Assembly: GCF_000255295.1 (NCBI RefSeq)
Contig: NC_017030.1
Span: 1,984,001-2,048,000, forward strand
DNA from: Corallococcus coralloides DSM 2259
GTDB lineage: Bacteria > Myxococcota > Myxococcia > Myxococcales > Myxococcaceae
DNA length: 64,000 nt
Direction: 5' to 3'
Shown: positions 1-9,900 of the stretch, piece after piece
Numbering within the stretch: position 1 is the first letter of the stretch
Layout of the letters: the number at the start of each line of letters is the position of its first letter
Notes under the pieces: generated by a model
The model's input: the letters and a program-made list of their open reading frames with translations, nothing else
Told to the model about the DNA's origin: nothing
The model's database searches: none
Position numbers and translations under genes: made by a program

Positions 1-61
1 CCAGGGCTTCATGCCAGCGCTCTTCGCGCGACCGGGCTTCCGGGTCAAGTCGCCGCCTTGA
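1..61 (+). CDS. 3' end of an unidentified protein
   Basis: A reading frame enters the window open and closes at a TGA at 59-61. It encodes about 19 residues ending GFRVKSPP. The fragment is too short to identify. Codon choice fits the G+C-rich neighbours and the next gene follows on the same strand 22 bp later, so it may be the last part of an upstream gene of the same operon. Confidence 0.35.
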   Translation, partial: QGFMPALFARPGFRVKSPP

Positions 62-83
62 CACCCCGGGACGTGCCTGCGAA

Positions 84-827
84 ATGCCGGACGACCGCCC
101 CCACCCCATGGAACGCAACGGACGACAGGCGTGGCCCCCGGAGCTCTCAGAGCCCCTGCGAGAGGTGGACCGCCTGCGCCGGGGAGGCCGCTACACGTCG
201 GCGCTCGCGCTGGCCCGCTCGCTGGCGGAGGCGCATCCCACGCAGGTGCGGGTGCTGGTGGAGGTGGGGCTGACGCTGGGCGTGTGGGGCGGCCAGCCGG
301 CGGAGGCGCTGCCCTGGTACGACCGAGTGCTGGAGCTGGCGCCCGGCCACGTGGCCACGCGCTACCACCGGGCCCTCACGCTCGCCCGGCTGGGCAGGCA
401 CGCGGAGGCGGTGGAGGAGTTCGCGCAGGTGGAGGCGGCGGGGTTCCGCAAGGCGCTGGTGCTGCACATGAAGCGCGCGGAGTCGCTCGAAGTGCTGGGG
501 CGGCTGGCGGAGGCGGAGGCGGACTGGACGGCGGCCCTGGCGGAGGACCGGGGCAACCCGTGGCTGCTCCAGCAGCGGGCCCGGTGCCGCGCCCGAGCGG
601 GGCGGCCGGATGCCGCGGAAGCGGACCTCACCGAAGCGCTCGCGTCCCAGCAGGGCGACGCGGTGGACCCCGAACTGCTTCACGAGCGGGGCGTACTCCG
701 GCTCCAGCGCGGTGACGTCGCGGGTGCGCGGGCGGACTTCGACGCGGGGCTCCAGGCCTTCCGCGTGGGCGACCCTCCGTCGCTGTTGGACGCGCTCCGG
801 CGCGGGCTCCAGGACGGATGCAGGTGA
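84..827 (+). CDS. TPR-repeat protein
   Basis: This 247-residue protein is alpha-helical, rich in Ala, Leu and Arg, and shows successive 34-residue TPR-like units from about residue 30 to 235. Typical helix patterns are ALPWYDRVLELAPGH, AVEEFAQVEAAG, AEADWTAALAEDRGNP and ARADFDAGLQAF. Such units usually build a protein-protein interaction scaffold. There is no signal peptide or membrane segment, so it is probably cytoplasmic. The ATG at 84 is preceded by no clear ribosome site; an in-frame ATG at 108 is an alternative. It converges with the MFS gene that ends at 853. The specific partner is unknown. Confidence 0.75.
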   Translation: MPDDRPHPMERNGRQAWPPELSEPLREVDRLRRGGRYTSALALARSLAEAHPTQVRVLVEVGLTLGVWGGQPAEALPWYDRVLELAPGHVATRYHRALTLARLGRHAEAVEEFAQVEAAGFRKALVLHMKRAESLEVLGRLAEAEADWTAALAEDRGNPWLLQQRARCRARAGRPDAAEADLTEALASQQGDAVDPELLHERGVLRLQRGDVAGARADFDAGLQAFRVGDPPSLLDALRRGLQDGCR

Positions 828-852
828 CCCCCGTTGAGCCGCTCTCGCGTGG

Positions 853-2037
853 CTACGCGGGCCCGGCTCGTGCCGGGGCGGGACTGGGAGCGCCACGGTT
901 CGCGATGGCGAAGAGGGCGGCTCCGACGAGCGTCATCGCCACGGCGGCCCAGGCCGGCGCGAGATAGCCCCATCCGGCCGCGATGACCAGGCCGCCCACC
1001 CAGGCTCCCGCGGCGTTGGCGATGTTCAGGGCGGAGTGCGACATCGACGCGGCCAGGGACGGCGCGCCGGGCGAGGCCTCCATCAGCCGCACCTGCACCG
1101 CGGGCGCGAGGAATTGCGCCGCGACGCCAATGAGGAACACCAGCGGCACCGCCGCCCAGGGCGATTGGGCCGTGAGCGCGAACAGGACCATCACGACCGT
1201 CGTCGCGGCAAACCCCACCCACATCGCGAGCGTCACCGAGTGGTCCGTGAGGCGGCCTCCCAGAAACGCCCCCACCGTCATGCCCACGCCGAAGAGCGCG
1301 AGCACCCACGGCAGCGCCGACTCGGTCATGCCCGACGCGAACGTCAGCGTCGGAGCGATGTAGCTGTACACCGCGAACAGCCCCCCGAAGCCCACCGCGC
1401 CCACCAGCGACGTCCACCACACCTGCGGCTGCTTCAGCGCGGACAGCTCCTGACGGATGCTGCTGCCGCCCAGTGACGCCACGTGCGGCACCCACAGCCA
1501 GAGGGCCAGGAGCGTCACCAGGCCGATGGCGCCCACCAGCAGGAACGTGCTCCGCCAGCCCAACTGCTGCCCGAGGAACGTCGCCGCCGGGACGCCGATG
1601 ATGTTGGCCACCGTCAGCCCGGCCATGATCAACGCCACCGCGCGTCCCTTGCGCCCGGCTCCCAACAGCTCGGCTCCCACGACGGAGGCCACTCCGAAGT
1701 AGGCCCCGTGCGGCAGGCCCGCCATGAACCGGGCCGCGATGAGTGTTTCAATCGTGGGCGCCAGCGCCGACGCCGTGTTGCCCAGGGTGAATGCCACCAT
1801 CAAGAGCAGCAGCAGCGCCCGTCGCGACATCCGCGCCGTGATGATGGCGACCAGCGGCGCTCCCACGACCACGCCCAGCGCATAGGCGGCGATGACATGT
1901 CCGCTCCGGGGAATCGTCGTCCCGAGCCCGCTCGCGATCTGCGGGAGGATGCCCATGGTGGCGAACTCGGTCGTCCCGATGCCAAAGCCACCCAGGGACA
2001 ACGCCAGGAGCGCCCTGCCTACGTCTTGTGTCTTCAC
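853..2037 (-). CDS. MFS transporter, DHA1 (AraJ/PbuE-like) family
   Basis: The 394-residue protein has about 12 hydrophobic segments and the usual MFS layout. It opens with LALSLGGFGIGTTEFATMG, a hallmark of the DHA1 sugar-efflux/purine-efflux subgroup (SotB, AraJ, PbuE-like). A cytoplasmic loop containing ARMSRRALL matches the A-motif region between TM2 and TM3. It is expected to export small molecules or drugs by proton antiport across the inner membrane; the substrate cannot be told. I start it at the GTG at 2037, just before KTQDVGRALLALS, because an upstream extension would run into the next gene. It lies 44 bp downstream of the carbonic-anhydrase-like gene, in the same direction. Confidence 0.85.
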   Translation of the reverse strand: MKTQDVGRALLALSLGGFGIGTTEFATMGILPQIASGLGTTIPRSGHVIAAYALGVVVGAPLVAIITARMSRRALLLLLMVAFTLGNTASALAPTIETLIAARFMAGLPHGAYFGVASVVGAELLGAGRKGRAVALIMAGLTVANIIGVPAATFLGQQLGWRSTFLLVGAIGLVTLLALWLWVPHVASLGGSSIRQELSALKQPQVWWTSLVGAVGFGGLFAVYSYIAPTLTFASGMTESALPWVLALFGVGMTVGAFLGGRLTDHSVTLAMWVGFAATTVVMVLFALTAQSPWAAVPLVFLIGVAAQFLAPAVQVRLMEASPGAPSLAASMSHSALNIANAAGAWVGGLVIAAGWGYLAPAWAAVAMTLVGAALFAIANRGAPSPAPARAGPA

Positions 2038-2081
2038 GAGCGCCCCCGTATCAGGTCGGCGGACGCCTGTCGCTTCGGGGC

Positions 2082-2543
2082 TCAGCCCTCGCGGAGGATG
2101 GGCTCGAACTCGATCGTCTTCCCGTGGGGGCGCACGTAATAGAGGTGGATGCGCAGGTGCGGGTACGCCGTCTGCAACTCCTTCGCGCCGAAGTGCAGGT
2201 CCTTCAGCTGCTGCTCCACGGCGATGTCCGGCCCCAGCGCGCTGTGCTTCGCGTGGTAGTAGCCGCACCCCGCGTGCGCCAGCAGCAGCACATCCTCGAT
2301 GTGATGGCTTTCGATGAGGAAGCGGGCGGCCTTCGTGAAGCCCTCGCTCTCCAGGTAGTCCGACGCCCAGCGGTTGAGGAGCGCGGGGCCGCCAGGAAGG
2401 GTGAGCGTGTCGATGCGGGGGTGGCCCAGGTGGCGGGCCAGGTCCTCCACGGCCTCGGTGAAGCGCCCGTCCGAGCAGTACACGGCCAGGGTCTTCGGGT
2501 GGACGGACTCGAAGGGGACGCGGGAGACGTAGGGTGCGCTCAT
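2082..2543 (-). CDS. small beta-carbonic anhydrase-like protein
   Basis: The protein has 153 residues when started at the ATG at 2543 (MSAPYVSRVPF). It keeps the zinc-site pattern of beta-carbonic anhydrases: Cys23-x-Asp25-x-Arg27 in YCSDGRF and His90-x2-Cys93 in HAGCGYY, with a glycine-rich LPGGPA loop between. It is shorter than typical enzymes (200 or more residues), so it belongs to the short carbonic-anhydrase-like group whose activity is not always proven. There is no signal peptide. It probably shares a transcript with the downstream MFS gene. Hydration of CO2 is a family-based inference. Confidence 0.75.
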   Translation of the reverse strand: MSAPYVSRVPFESVHPKTLAVYCSDGRFTEAVEDLARHLGHPRIDTLTLPGGPALLNRWASDYLESEGFTKAARFLIESHHIEDVLLLAHAGCGYYHAKHSALGPDIAVEQQLKDLHFGAKELQTAYPHLRIHLYYVRPHGKTIEFEPILREG

Positions 2544-2621
2544 GCGCCCCAGGTTAATGGCTCCCGGCTCCCGCGAAAGCACCTTCGAGCCGTCGCGTGA
2601 AACCCGGTGACGCGCCCGGTG

Positions 2622-2795
2622 TCAGTTGTGTTCCGGAAACGCCGCGGGCTGCCCCGTACCGCCGTTGCCCTCGGGCTTCGGGCCCGCGTGCCGGTCCGCC
2701 TCGGACTCGCGCCCACCGCCCTTGTGCCGCAGGTTCTCGTCCTCGCTCATGCCCTGGCGCTGGACCTGCTTCTCGTCTGGCTTCTTCGTCTCCAT
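2622..2795 (-). CDS. small hydrophilic protein of unknown function
   Basis: The 57-residue protein starts at METKKPDEKQ and is almost entirely charged or small residues (Lys, Glu, Gly, Arg). It has no hydrophobic core and is probably disordered. An AAGGGG ribosome site lies 6 nt before the ATG at 2795, which is why I prefer it over a GTG at 2867 that would add 24 residues. No family was recognised. A general stress-type disordered protein is only a guess. Confidence 0.5.
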   Translation of the reverse strand: METKKPDEKQVQRQGMSEDENLRHKGGGRESEADRHAGPKPEGNGGTGQPAAFPEHN

Positions 2796-2892
2796 CTCGG
2801 GCCCCTTGTCGTTGAAGGAAGTCCTTCCAAGTCCTTCAAAGATGGGGGTGCCCGCGAAAATTGCCACGTCCGGTGTCTGCCCGGCCGGCTGC

Positions 2893-3468
2893 TCAGCGTG
2901 AGGCGCTGAAGCACTCCTGGAGCGCGGCCAGCACGGCGGGCTCCTGGGGGTTGTTGAAGTGGCGCCCCCCGGGGATGAGGCGGACCTCGGCGCCCAGGCG
3001 CTCCTCGAAGAGGCGCGTGTTGCGGCGGAAGTCGGACGTGAAGGGGTCGGAGTCCGACAGCACCACCACGCAGCGGCGGAGCGCGGCGCGGATCCGCTCG
3101 AAGTCCATGGGCGTGTCCAGCCACGGCCGCAGCGTGTCCCAGGGTGTGTCGACCTCGAACCAGCCCGCGACGAACACGGCGCCTTCCACGGTGTGGCCCG
3201 GTGGCAGCGCGGACAGGTAGCGCATCACGGCCTGACAGCCGACGCTGTGGCCCAGGAGCACGGTGGAGGGCGCGGGCACCGGGCCCACTTCCGCGGCGAG
3301 CGTGGACACCCAGCCGTCGATGGTGGGCGCGCCCGGCGTGGGCATGGCCAGCGTGCGGACGTCGTCGAAGAGGGGCGGCGGCGTGCGCAGCTTCGCGGTG
3401 AGCCACGGATGGAAGTCCGTGTCGGGGCTTCCGGCCCAGCGGGGGACCATGACGAGCGAGCGGGTCAT
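2893..3468 (-). CDS. RBBP9/YdeN-type alpha/beta serine hydrolase
   Basis: The 191-residue protein has the complete catalytic triad of the small RBBP9/YdeN alpha/beta-hydrolases. The nucleophile is Ser75 in the elbow LLGHSVG, the acid is Asp141 in SDSDPF, and the base is His170 in GGRHFN. The early VPRWAGSPDTDFHPWL is typical of this family. It is cytoplasmic and its substrate is unknown. The gene lies 21 bp downstream of the aminotransferase gene on the same strand, so the two are likely cotranscribed. Confidence 0.88.
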   Translation of the reverse strand: MTRSLVMVPRWAGSPDTDFHPWLTAKLRTPPPLFDDVRTLAMPTPGAPTIDGWVSTLAAEVGPVPAPSTVLLGHSVGCQAVMRYLSALPPGHTVEGAVFVAGWFEVDTPWDTLRPWLDTPMDFERIRAALRRCVVVLSDSDPFTSDFRRNTRLFEERLGAEVRLIPGGRHFNNPQEPAVLAALQECFSASR

Positions 3469-3489
3469 GGCCGCGAGTGTGCCACGGGC

Positions 3490-4317
3490 TCAGCCCTCGC
3501 GAATGGCCCGGGCCTCCAGCGCGGCGCGGGCCCGCTCCGCGAGCCGCAGGCTGTCGGGGAGCTCCCGGCCCAGCAGCCTCGGGACGCCCACGGCCAGCGC
3601 CACCGCGTTGCTGTAGAAGCACGCCTGCGCCCGGGACAGGTCCGCGAGTGGCAACACGCGCTCCACCACCGGCAGGCCATCCACGGACGCCATGGCCAGC
3701 AGCACCGCGCGCGCGATGCCCGGCAGGCACGGCGCGGACAAGGGCGGCGTGACGAGCGCGCCGTCCAGCTGCACGAAGAGGTTGGCGGTGGGCAGCTCGC
3801 AGACCTCCTCCGCCTCGTTGGTGAGCACGGGCATCCACGGCAGCAGCGCGTGCTGGCGGAACCAGGCCAGGCCCTTGTGGTTCACCGTGCGCTCCGCGCG
3901 CCGGTAGGTCCCGGCCTCCACGCCTTCCAGTTCGCGGCCCTTCTGGTGCAGGGCTTCGAGCTCCGGGGGGAGGGGACGGAAGGTGCACAGCACGTGTCCG
4001 TCGCTGACCGCGAGCTTGCCCACGCCGGTGAAGCGGGGACCCATCGCCGCATCCGCGGTGAGACAGCGGCGCAGGGCTTCCCGCACGGCGTCCTCGCGAA
4101 GGAGGGAAGGAACCGGAGCGCGCACGGCGGTGGGGAACGCGTCCAGGCTCGAGCGCAGGCGGGACAGGTGCCGCGCGAGGAACCTCGGCTGCCCGGCGTC
4201 GATGCGGAAGGTGGTGAAGAAGCCCGCGCCGAAGAAGAAGCCCTGGGAGAAGTCGTGCAGGCGCAGGTCCTCCCAGCGCTGGACGACGCCATCGACGGAG
4301 ACGGTCTGCGGGTGCAT
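3490..4317 (-). CDS. class IV aminotransferase / aminodeoxychorismate lyase-like protein
   Basis: The 275-residue PLP-dependent fold-type IV protein resembles PabC and branched-chain aminotransferases. The PLP-binding lysine is Lys148 in RTVNHKGLAW. The conserved ELPTANLFV segment, which supplies the Glu facing the pyridine nitrogen, follows about 30 residues later. The N-terminal LRLHDFSQGFFFGAGFFTTFR is the usual second-shell motif. A PabC role would release 4-aminobenzoate for folate, but branched-chain or D-amino-acid aminotransferase activity cannot be excluded. The start ATG has a GAGG site two bases upstream. Confidence 0.8.
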   Translation of the reverse strand: MHPQTVSVDGVVQRWEDLRLHDFSQGFFFGAGFFTTFRIDAGQPRFLARHLSRLRSSLDAFPTAVRAPVPSLLREDAVREALRRCLTADAAMGPRFTGVGKLAVSDGHVLCTFRPLPPELEALHQKGRELEGVEAGTYRRAERTVNHKGLAWFRQHALLPWMPVLTNEAEEVCELPTANLFVQLDGALVTPPLSAPCLPGIARAVLLAMASVDGLPVVERVLPLADLSRAQACFYSNAVALAVGVPRLLGRELPDSLRLAERARAALEARAIREG

Positions 4318-4357
4318 GGCCTCATTCTAGACTCGCGCGAGCGCCCGGCGAGTGGCG

Positions 4358-6775
4358 TCACGGGCTGGCCGCGCCGCCGAGCGGGAGGCTCGCGGAGGCC
4401 GCCGGGACGCCGGGCAGCGTGAAGAAGAACGCGGCGCCGTGGCCTGGCTGGCTCTCCACCCAGACGCGGCCGCCGTGGGCCTCCACCAGCCCCTTGACGA
4501 TGGCGAGCCCCAGGCCGGCGCCCGCCTTGCGCGTGTGGATGGCCTGCCAGAAGCGGTCGAACACATGGGGCAGCGACTGCGCGTCGATGCCCGGCCCCGA
4601 GTCCGCCACGCGGAAGCACACCTGGTCCCCCCGGCGCTCGGCCTTCAGGAGGATGTGGCCCCCGGCCGGGGTGAAGCGGATGGCGTTGCCCACCAGGTTC
4701 TGGAAGACGCGCACCAGTCGCGCCCGGTCCGCGCGCACCGGGGGGAGGCCCGGCTCGGTCTCCACGTCCAGCCGCAGCGCCTTGTCCGCCGCCAGCAGCT
4801 CGTTCAGGGCCTGCACCTGGTGGAGCAGCCGGGGCACGTCCAGCGGCTCCACGTCCAGCATCGCGCGCCCCGACTCCACGCGCGCCACCTCCAGCAGGTC
4901 GTCGATGAGCCCCTCCATGTTGCCCACCACGAGGCGCACCTTGCGCAGGGCCTCCGCGGCATGGGCCTCCTCATGCGTCCGCAGCAGGCTGCGCTCCGCG
5001 GAGCGGGACAGGAGGGTGATGGTGTTCAGCGGCGCGCGCAGGTCATGGGACACGATGCCCAGCGTCTCGTCGCGCTCGGCGACGGCCTGCTTCGCGGTGC
5101 GGTACAGCCGCGCGTTCTCCAGCGCCAGCGCGGTCCGCCGCGCCAGCTCCTCCACCAGGGGGAGGCTCTCGTTGCCGTAGCGCAGGCCCGGGTGCGCGGA
5201 CACCAGCAGCAGCACCCCCAGGGAATGGTCCTGGAGGGTCAGCGGCACGGCCACCGCGGACTCCACACCGGGGCTGTTCGTGGAGGGCGCCGCCAGGAGC
5301 ACCCCCGCCTCCGTTCGCAGCGCCTGCGCCACGCTCCGCCCCAGCGCGGTCTGCGCGCCGGGGGCGCACGCCGCTCGCAGCGCGTCCGCCAGTTCGTGCG
5401 TCACGGCGGCGACCTCGATGGAGGCTCCCTCATCCAGGCAGCCGCCCTGCGTGGCGATGGCGCAGCCGTCCGCGAGCGTGGGCACCGCGAGCGTCGCCAC
5501 GGTGCGGACCACCTCCGCGCAGTCCAGGGAGCGCGTGCTGGCGGCGCCCATGTCGGAGAGGAAGCGGCCCCACAATTCGACGCGCCGCTTTTCGGTGATG
5601 TCGCGGAAGTAGACGGAGAGTCCCTCCGGAGACGGGTACGCCACGACGCGCAGCCAGCGGTTGTCCACGAGCGAGGGTTGCTCCTCCTCCACGGGGAGCT
5701 GCGCCCCCGTCGCCCGGCGCACCAGGGCCGCCATGGCCGAGCCGTGATTGCTGGAGAAGACCTCCTCCAGCCGCCGGCCCAGCAGCACCTCGCGCTTGAG
5801 GCCGAAGTGGGTTTCGGCGTGCCGGTTCACATAGGTGAAGCGTCTGTCCCGGTCGAACGCGGCGAAGCCGTCGGTGATGCGCTCCAGCACCGCGTTCATC
5901 CGCTCGCGCGCGGCCTCCGCCTCCTCACGGGCGGCCTCTTCCCGAATCAGCCGGATGTGCGCCTCGTCGGCTTCGTGGCGGGCAGTGATGTTCTCATGGG
6001 CCATCACCACGCGCAGCGGGCCCGACCCGATGAAGCGCGTGGCGCGCAGCAGGAACCAGCGTCGATTGCCTCCTCCGGGCTCATGGCACGGGTAGTCCAG
6101 GAGGAACGACTCGCTGCGGCCGGCGAGGATGTCGCGGATGCCTTGCGCCACGGCGGCGGCTTCCTCGGCGTTCTCGCCGTGCGCGGCTTCCGTCACCTCC
6201 AGGTAGTTCGCGCCCACGCCGCAGCGGTCGTCATCCTCCGCGCAGCCGTTGTCGTGCGCGAAGCGCTTCCAGGCGGCGTTGACGGCGAGGATGGTGCCCT
6301 GGCCATCCAGGATGGCGATGTGCGTGGACAGCGAGTCGAGCGTGGAGCGCAGGAACTTCTCCGACTCATTCAGTGCATGCTCCGCGCGCTTGCGGGGACT
6401 GACATCCCGGAAGCAGATGGTGAGGCCTTCCGAGGAGGGGTACGCCCGCACGTCCAGCCACGCATCGAGGGGCTTGTAATAGGACTCGAACGCGACATGG
6501 ACCTGGTCCCTGAGCGCCCGCTGGTACTCCTGCTCGAAGATGGAGCCGCACGCCTCGGGGAACTCGTCCCACACGATGCGCCCGAGGAGCTCCTCGCGCG
6601 GGCGTCGAAGCAGCCACTCGCTGCTCGAGTTGAGGTAGGTGAAGCGCCAGGAGCGGTCGAGTGCGAAGACCGCGTCCGAGATGCGCTCCAGGGCGTCGAG
6701 GGCCTGGATGGACGAGGGCGCCTCGGACGCGGGGCGCCCAGGCGAGGTCCGTTCCTGGCCCTGTCGCACGGCCAT
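4358..6775 (-). CDS. PAS-PAS-PAS-GAF sensor histidine kinase
   Basis: The protein has 805 residues when started at MAVRQGQERTS (ATG at 6775, preceded by GAGGGGAG). Reading N to C it shows three PAS domains: about 25-135, 140-290 with an inserted loop, and 300-420, each ending in a sequence like CFRDVSPRKRAE or YFRDITEKRRVE. A GAF-like region (about 430-565) follows, then a HisKA dimerisation helix with the phospho-acceptor His577 in IVSHDLRAPLN. Last is an HATPase_c domain with N-box FQNLVGNAIRF, DSGPGID and GAGLGLAIVKGLV. No transmembrane segment is seen, so it is a soluble sensor. No response regulator gene is adjacent, making it an orphan kinase. Confidence 0.92.
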   Translation of the reverse strand: MAVRQGQERTSPGRPASEAPSSIQALDALERISDAVFALDRSWRFTYLNSSSEWLLRRPREELLGRIVWDEFPEACGSIFEQEYQRALRDQVHVAFESYYKPLDAWLDVRAYPSSEGLTICFRDVSPRKRAEHALNESEKFLRSTLDSLSTHIAILDGQGTILAVNAAWKRFAHDNGCAEDDDRCGVGANYLEVTEAAHGENAEEAAAVAQGIRDILAGRSESFLLDYPCHEPGGGNRRWFLLRATRFIGSGPLRVVMAHENITARHEADEAHIRLIREEAAREEAEAARERMNAVLERITDGFAAFDRDRRFTYVNRHAETHFGLKREVLLGRRLEEVFSSNHGSAMAALVRRATGAQLPVEEEQPSLVDNRWLRVVAYPSPEGLSVYFRDITEKRRVELWGRFLSDMGAASTRSLDCAEVVRTVATLAVPTLADGCAIATQGGCLDEGASIEVAAVTHELADALRAACAPGAQTALGRSVAQALRTEAGVLLAAPSTNSPGVESAVAVPLTLQDHSLGVLLLVSAHPGLRYGNESLPLVEELARRTALALENARLYRTAKQAVAERDETLGIVSHDLRAPLNTITLLSRSAERSLLRTHEEAHAAEALRKVRLVVGNMEGLIDDLLEVARVESGRAMLDVEPLDVPRLLHQVQALNELLAADKALRLDVETEPGLPPVRADRARLVRVFQNLVGNAIRFTPAGGHILLKAERRGDQVCFRVADSGPGIDAQSLPHVFDRFWQAIHTRKAGAGLGLAIVKGLVEAHGGRVWVESQPGHGAAFFFTLPGVPAASASLPLGGAASP

Positions 6776-6921
6776 TCCTCCACTCCCCTCATGAGAGACA
6801 CCAGAAGGAAGTATGGGAGTGGCGGCCGCGCGAAGCCGCACGAGGACGGCTCCCCGCTCGTGGGCCAGTCCCGTCCACGGGAGGGGAGCGCCCCCCTGCT
6901 CGCGGGTGCTCCAGGCCAGGC

Positions 6922-9900
6922 TCACCCCGCGTGGCGGATGCCCTGCTCCCCGGAGCGGTGTGCCAGCTGGAGGATCTCTTCCTCCGATAGCTGCTCCGTC
7001 TTGATGATGTTCCGGTCCGCCTTGAGCTGTTCCACCTGGCCTTCACGCAGGACGTGGAACTGGCCTGTCTTCTGCGGTGGCAGCCGCACCGAAGGGTCCA
7101 CGCGGGCCTCCGAGAACATCGGCTTGAGCTTCTTGAGCGCCACCTCTTCCTTCACGCGGCCCGCGAACCAGGCGCGCACGTTGTCGCGGCACTTGTAGTC
7201 CAGGTCGCCCGGGCTCTGCGTCGCGAGCATCACGCCGACGCCGGCCGAACGCGCTCGCCGGAGCAGGTTCTCCATGGGCTGCTTCGTGGCAGGAGCGCTC
7301 TGGGCGGGCAGGTAGATGTCCGCCTCGTCGAAGAGAAGCACCGCCTGGAGCTTCGGAGACGGATGCAGGCTGGCCCAGCGGTTGGCCTCCACCAGGAGCT
7401 GCGATACCCAGAACAGAGAGCTTTGCAGTCCGCCCAGGAACTTGGTGCTGATGATGGTGAGCCGCGTCTTGCCCGGCACCTTCGCGGCGCCCAGTCCCAG
7501 CAACTCATTCATGTCGAGCTTCTCCCCCTGGGAGGAGATCAAGGACTTGGCGTTCATCCGGAGGGTGGCCAGGTCCTGGGACAGCTTGTTGAAGATCTTG
7601 TCATCCAGCCCGCGAGCCTCCTGGACGAGCGCGATGTCCTGACTCGCGACGAACCGCTGGATGAGATCCAGGGTGATGTCCTTCCCGGAGGGGCGCTGCA
7701 CCAGCAGCAGGAGTGCCTGGGCAAGCAACGCCTTCGCGGCCCTGTCTCGAGGACTGTTCTTGTAGTCCATCATGGTGGAGATGGCGTCCGCTGCCTGCTG
7801 GATGACCTGGTCGCGTTCCTCGGGCGACAACGTGTCCAGCCCTCCAGGCACCACCGGAAGCGCGAGGGTCCGCCCATCGGAGCGGCCCGGCGTGTAGAGG
7901 GCTACATCCACACGCGCACGCAGCAGCTTCCGGCGTTCCACCAGCAGCGGGTCATCCAGCTTCTCTTCCCACGCTTCGTCACGCGCGTAAGCGGCGAGGT
8001 CGCCCTTGCGGTCCACGAGGAGCGCGGGAATGCCCTGGAGCAGCAGCTGCTCCACCAGGTTCAGTGCCAGGGTCGTCTTGCCGCTACCGGGACCGCCGAG
8101 GAATGCGCTGTGCTTCGTCAGTTCATCCGGTTGCACGTAGACGGTGTTGGAGAACACGCCTTCGGAGACGCCCAGCCGCATCTGGCCCTTGGGCCCTTCG
8201 TCGTTCTTCAACTTGCCGACGGGGGCGGGGGACCTGTCCGGCTTGACCGGCAGAATCTGGCTGGCCGGCGTCACCTCCCACTCGGACTCGCCGTCGGACA
8301 CGACGGACTCCCTCACGGCGCCAGGCTTGACTGCCACGGGCGCGGGAGGCGCGACGGCGGCAGGAGCGTGCTTCTCCAGGGCCAGCAGGTCCGTGATGCC
8401 CTGGAGTCTGGTCACCGGACGGGCCACGCGGCTCCACCCGAGGAACGTGGACTCCACCTGCTGCTTGCGGAAGGCCTGCAACGCGAGCAGCTCCCGCAGG
8501 TCGCTGGGCCCCACCACCGCGCGCCGCCCGCCCTTGCGCTGGAGCACGGCGGTCTGCTCCGCCACCAGCGTGCCCAGGCTGCCGGGGAACTCCGTGGTGC
8601 GCACCAGCACCGGCAGACTCCTGGCCGCGGCCTTGATGGCCTGGGTCATCTGCTTGCCCAGCGAGCCTCCCTTGGGCGTGTTGTTGCAGAGTGCGACATG
8701 GAACTGCGCGTCACCGGGCTGGACCGTGACGTCGAGCGAATCCCCCTCATCGCGAGCCTTCACCTTGAAGCGGCTCGGGTCGCCCAGCTCCTCCGCGCTC
8801 GCCTTGATGCCCCAGGCGAGCAACGCGGTGATGTCCGCGTCCCCTTCCGGCACCCTGGGCTTGAAGTTGGCCTTGAAGTCCGTCCAGGCCTGATCCAGGT
8901 CCGGCGCCGGAGGCGGCTTGGGGGAGACGGTGACTCCCGTCGTGGGCGTCTGCTGCTTCTTCTCCGGCAGGGGGAACGCCGCTGGCAGCTTGCCGTCCTG
9001 GATGGCCTGTTCCCGGTAGCGGTGGCAGGCGTTCAGGATGTCGCGCGTCCGCTGTCCGCTCAGCTGCTCGAAGCCCTGGGCCGGGATGGGGTAGGTGGGC
9101 TGGGACGGGTTGAACGCGATGCCCTGCTGCTCGTACAGCGACTTCAACCGGCGAGCCGCGATGTCTCGCCCCGTCTGCGCGGTGACGTTGATCTCCAGGT
9201 CCACGGGCTCGGGGTTGCGCTCGATGCGGTCGAGCATCGCGCGGTTGAGGTGCGAGCGCGTCGCGACCCAGAAGTCGGAGAGGCAGCAGACCACCACGAT
9301 GGCCGTGGGTACCTGGGCCGCCAGCGCCACCAGCGTGCTCATCGCGCGGCGGAAGGAGGGCTCCATCTGGGGCCTCTGCTCGAAGTCGAGCATGTCCTCC
9401 ACCTGGTCGACGCAGAGGATCATCGCCTTGCCGAAGATGCCCATCAGCTGACCCAACTGGATGAGCATCCGGCTGGGGGACTCCTCGGTGTTGCGCGGCA
9501 CCAGGTTGCCGATGATGGCCCGGTCTTCCGGTGACATCTCCTCGCAGCGCAGCCACTGGACGATGCGGTGGTGGAAGCGGGCCTCGCGGCGCTGGAGGCA
9601 GAGCAGGGCGCGCAGCAGGTTGACGTCGATGTTCCGGAACGCACGGTCCGCGTGCAGGTCGTCCGCGACCGCGCGGATGTTGCCGTGCAGCTCCTCGTCG
9701 TCCAGCACGTCCTCGTCCGGGATGTGGGCCGCGAAGATGTTCGTGCAGCGCTTGAGCACGGCCTCGGACAGCAGCATCAGCCCCGTGTCCTCGACGTGGC
9801 CGTGGTCGTACGGCTTCTCCAGCGAGTCGATGACTTCCGACAGGATGTACCGGTCGTAGTGCGTCACATCGACGGTCATGGGCAGATAGCCGACGTAGCC

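Noticed and set aside
4352-7198. 948-codon open frame on the plus strand
   Set aside because: It is the antisense shadow of the histidine kinase and ATPase genes. It is rich in His, Arg and Gly, has no domain pattern, and the minus-strand genes explain the region fully.
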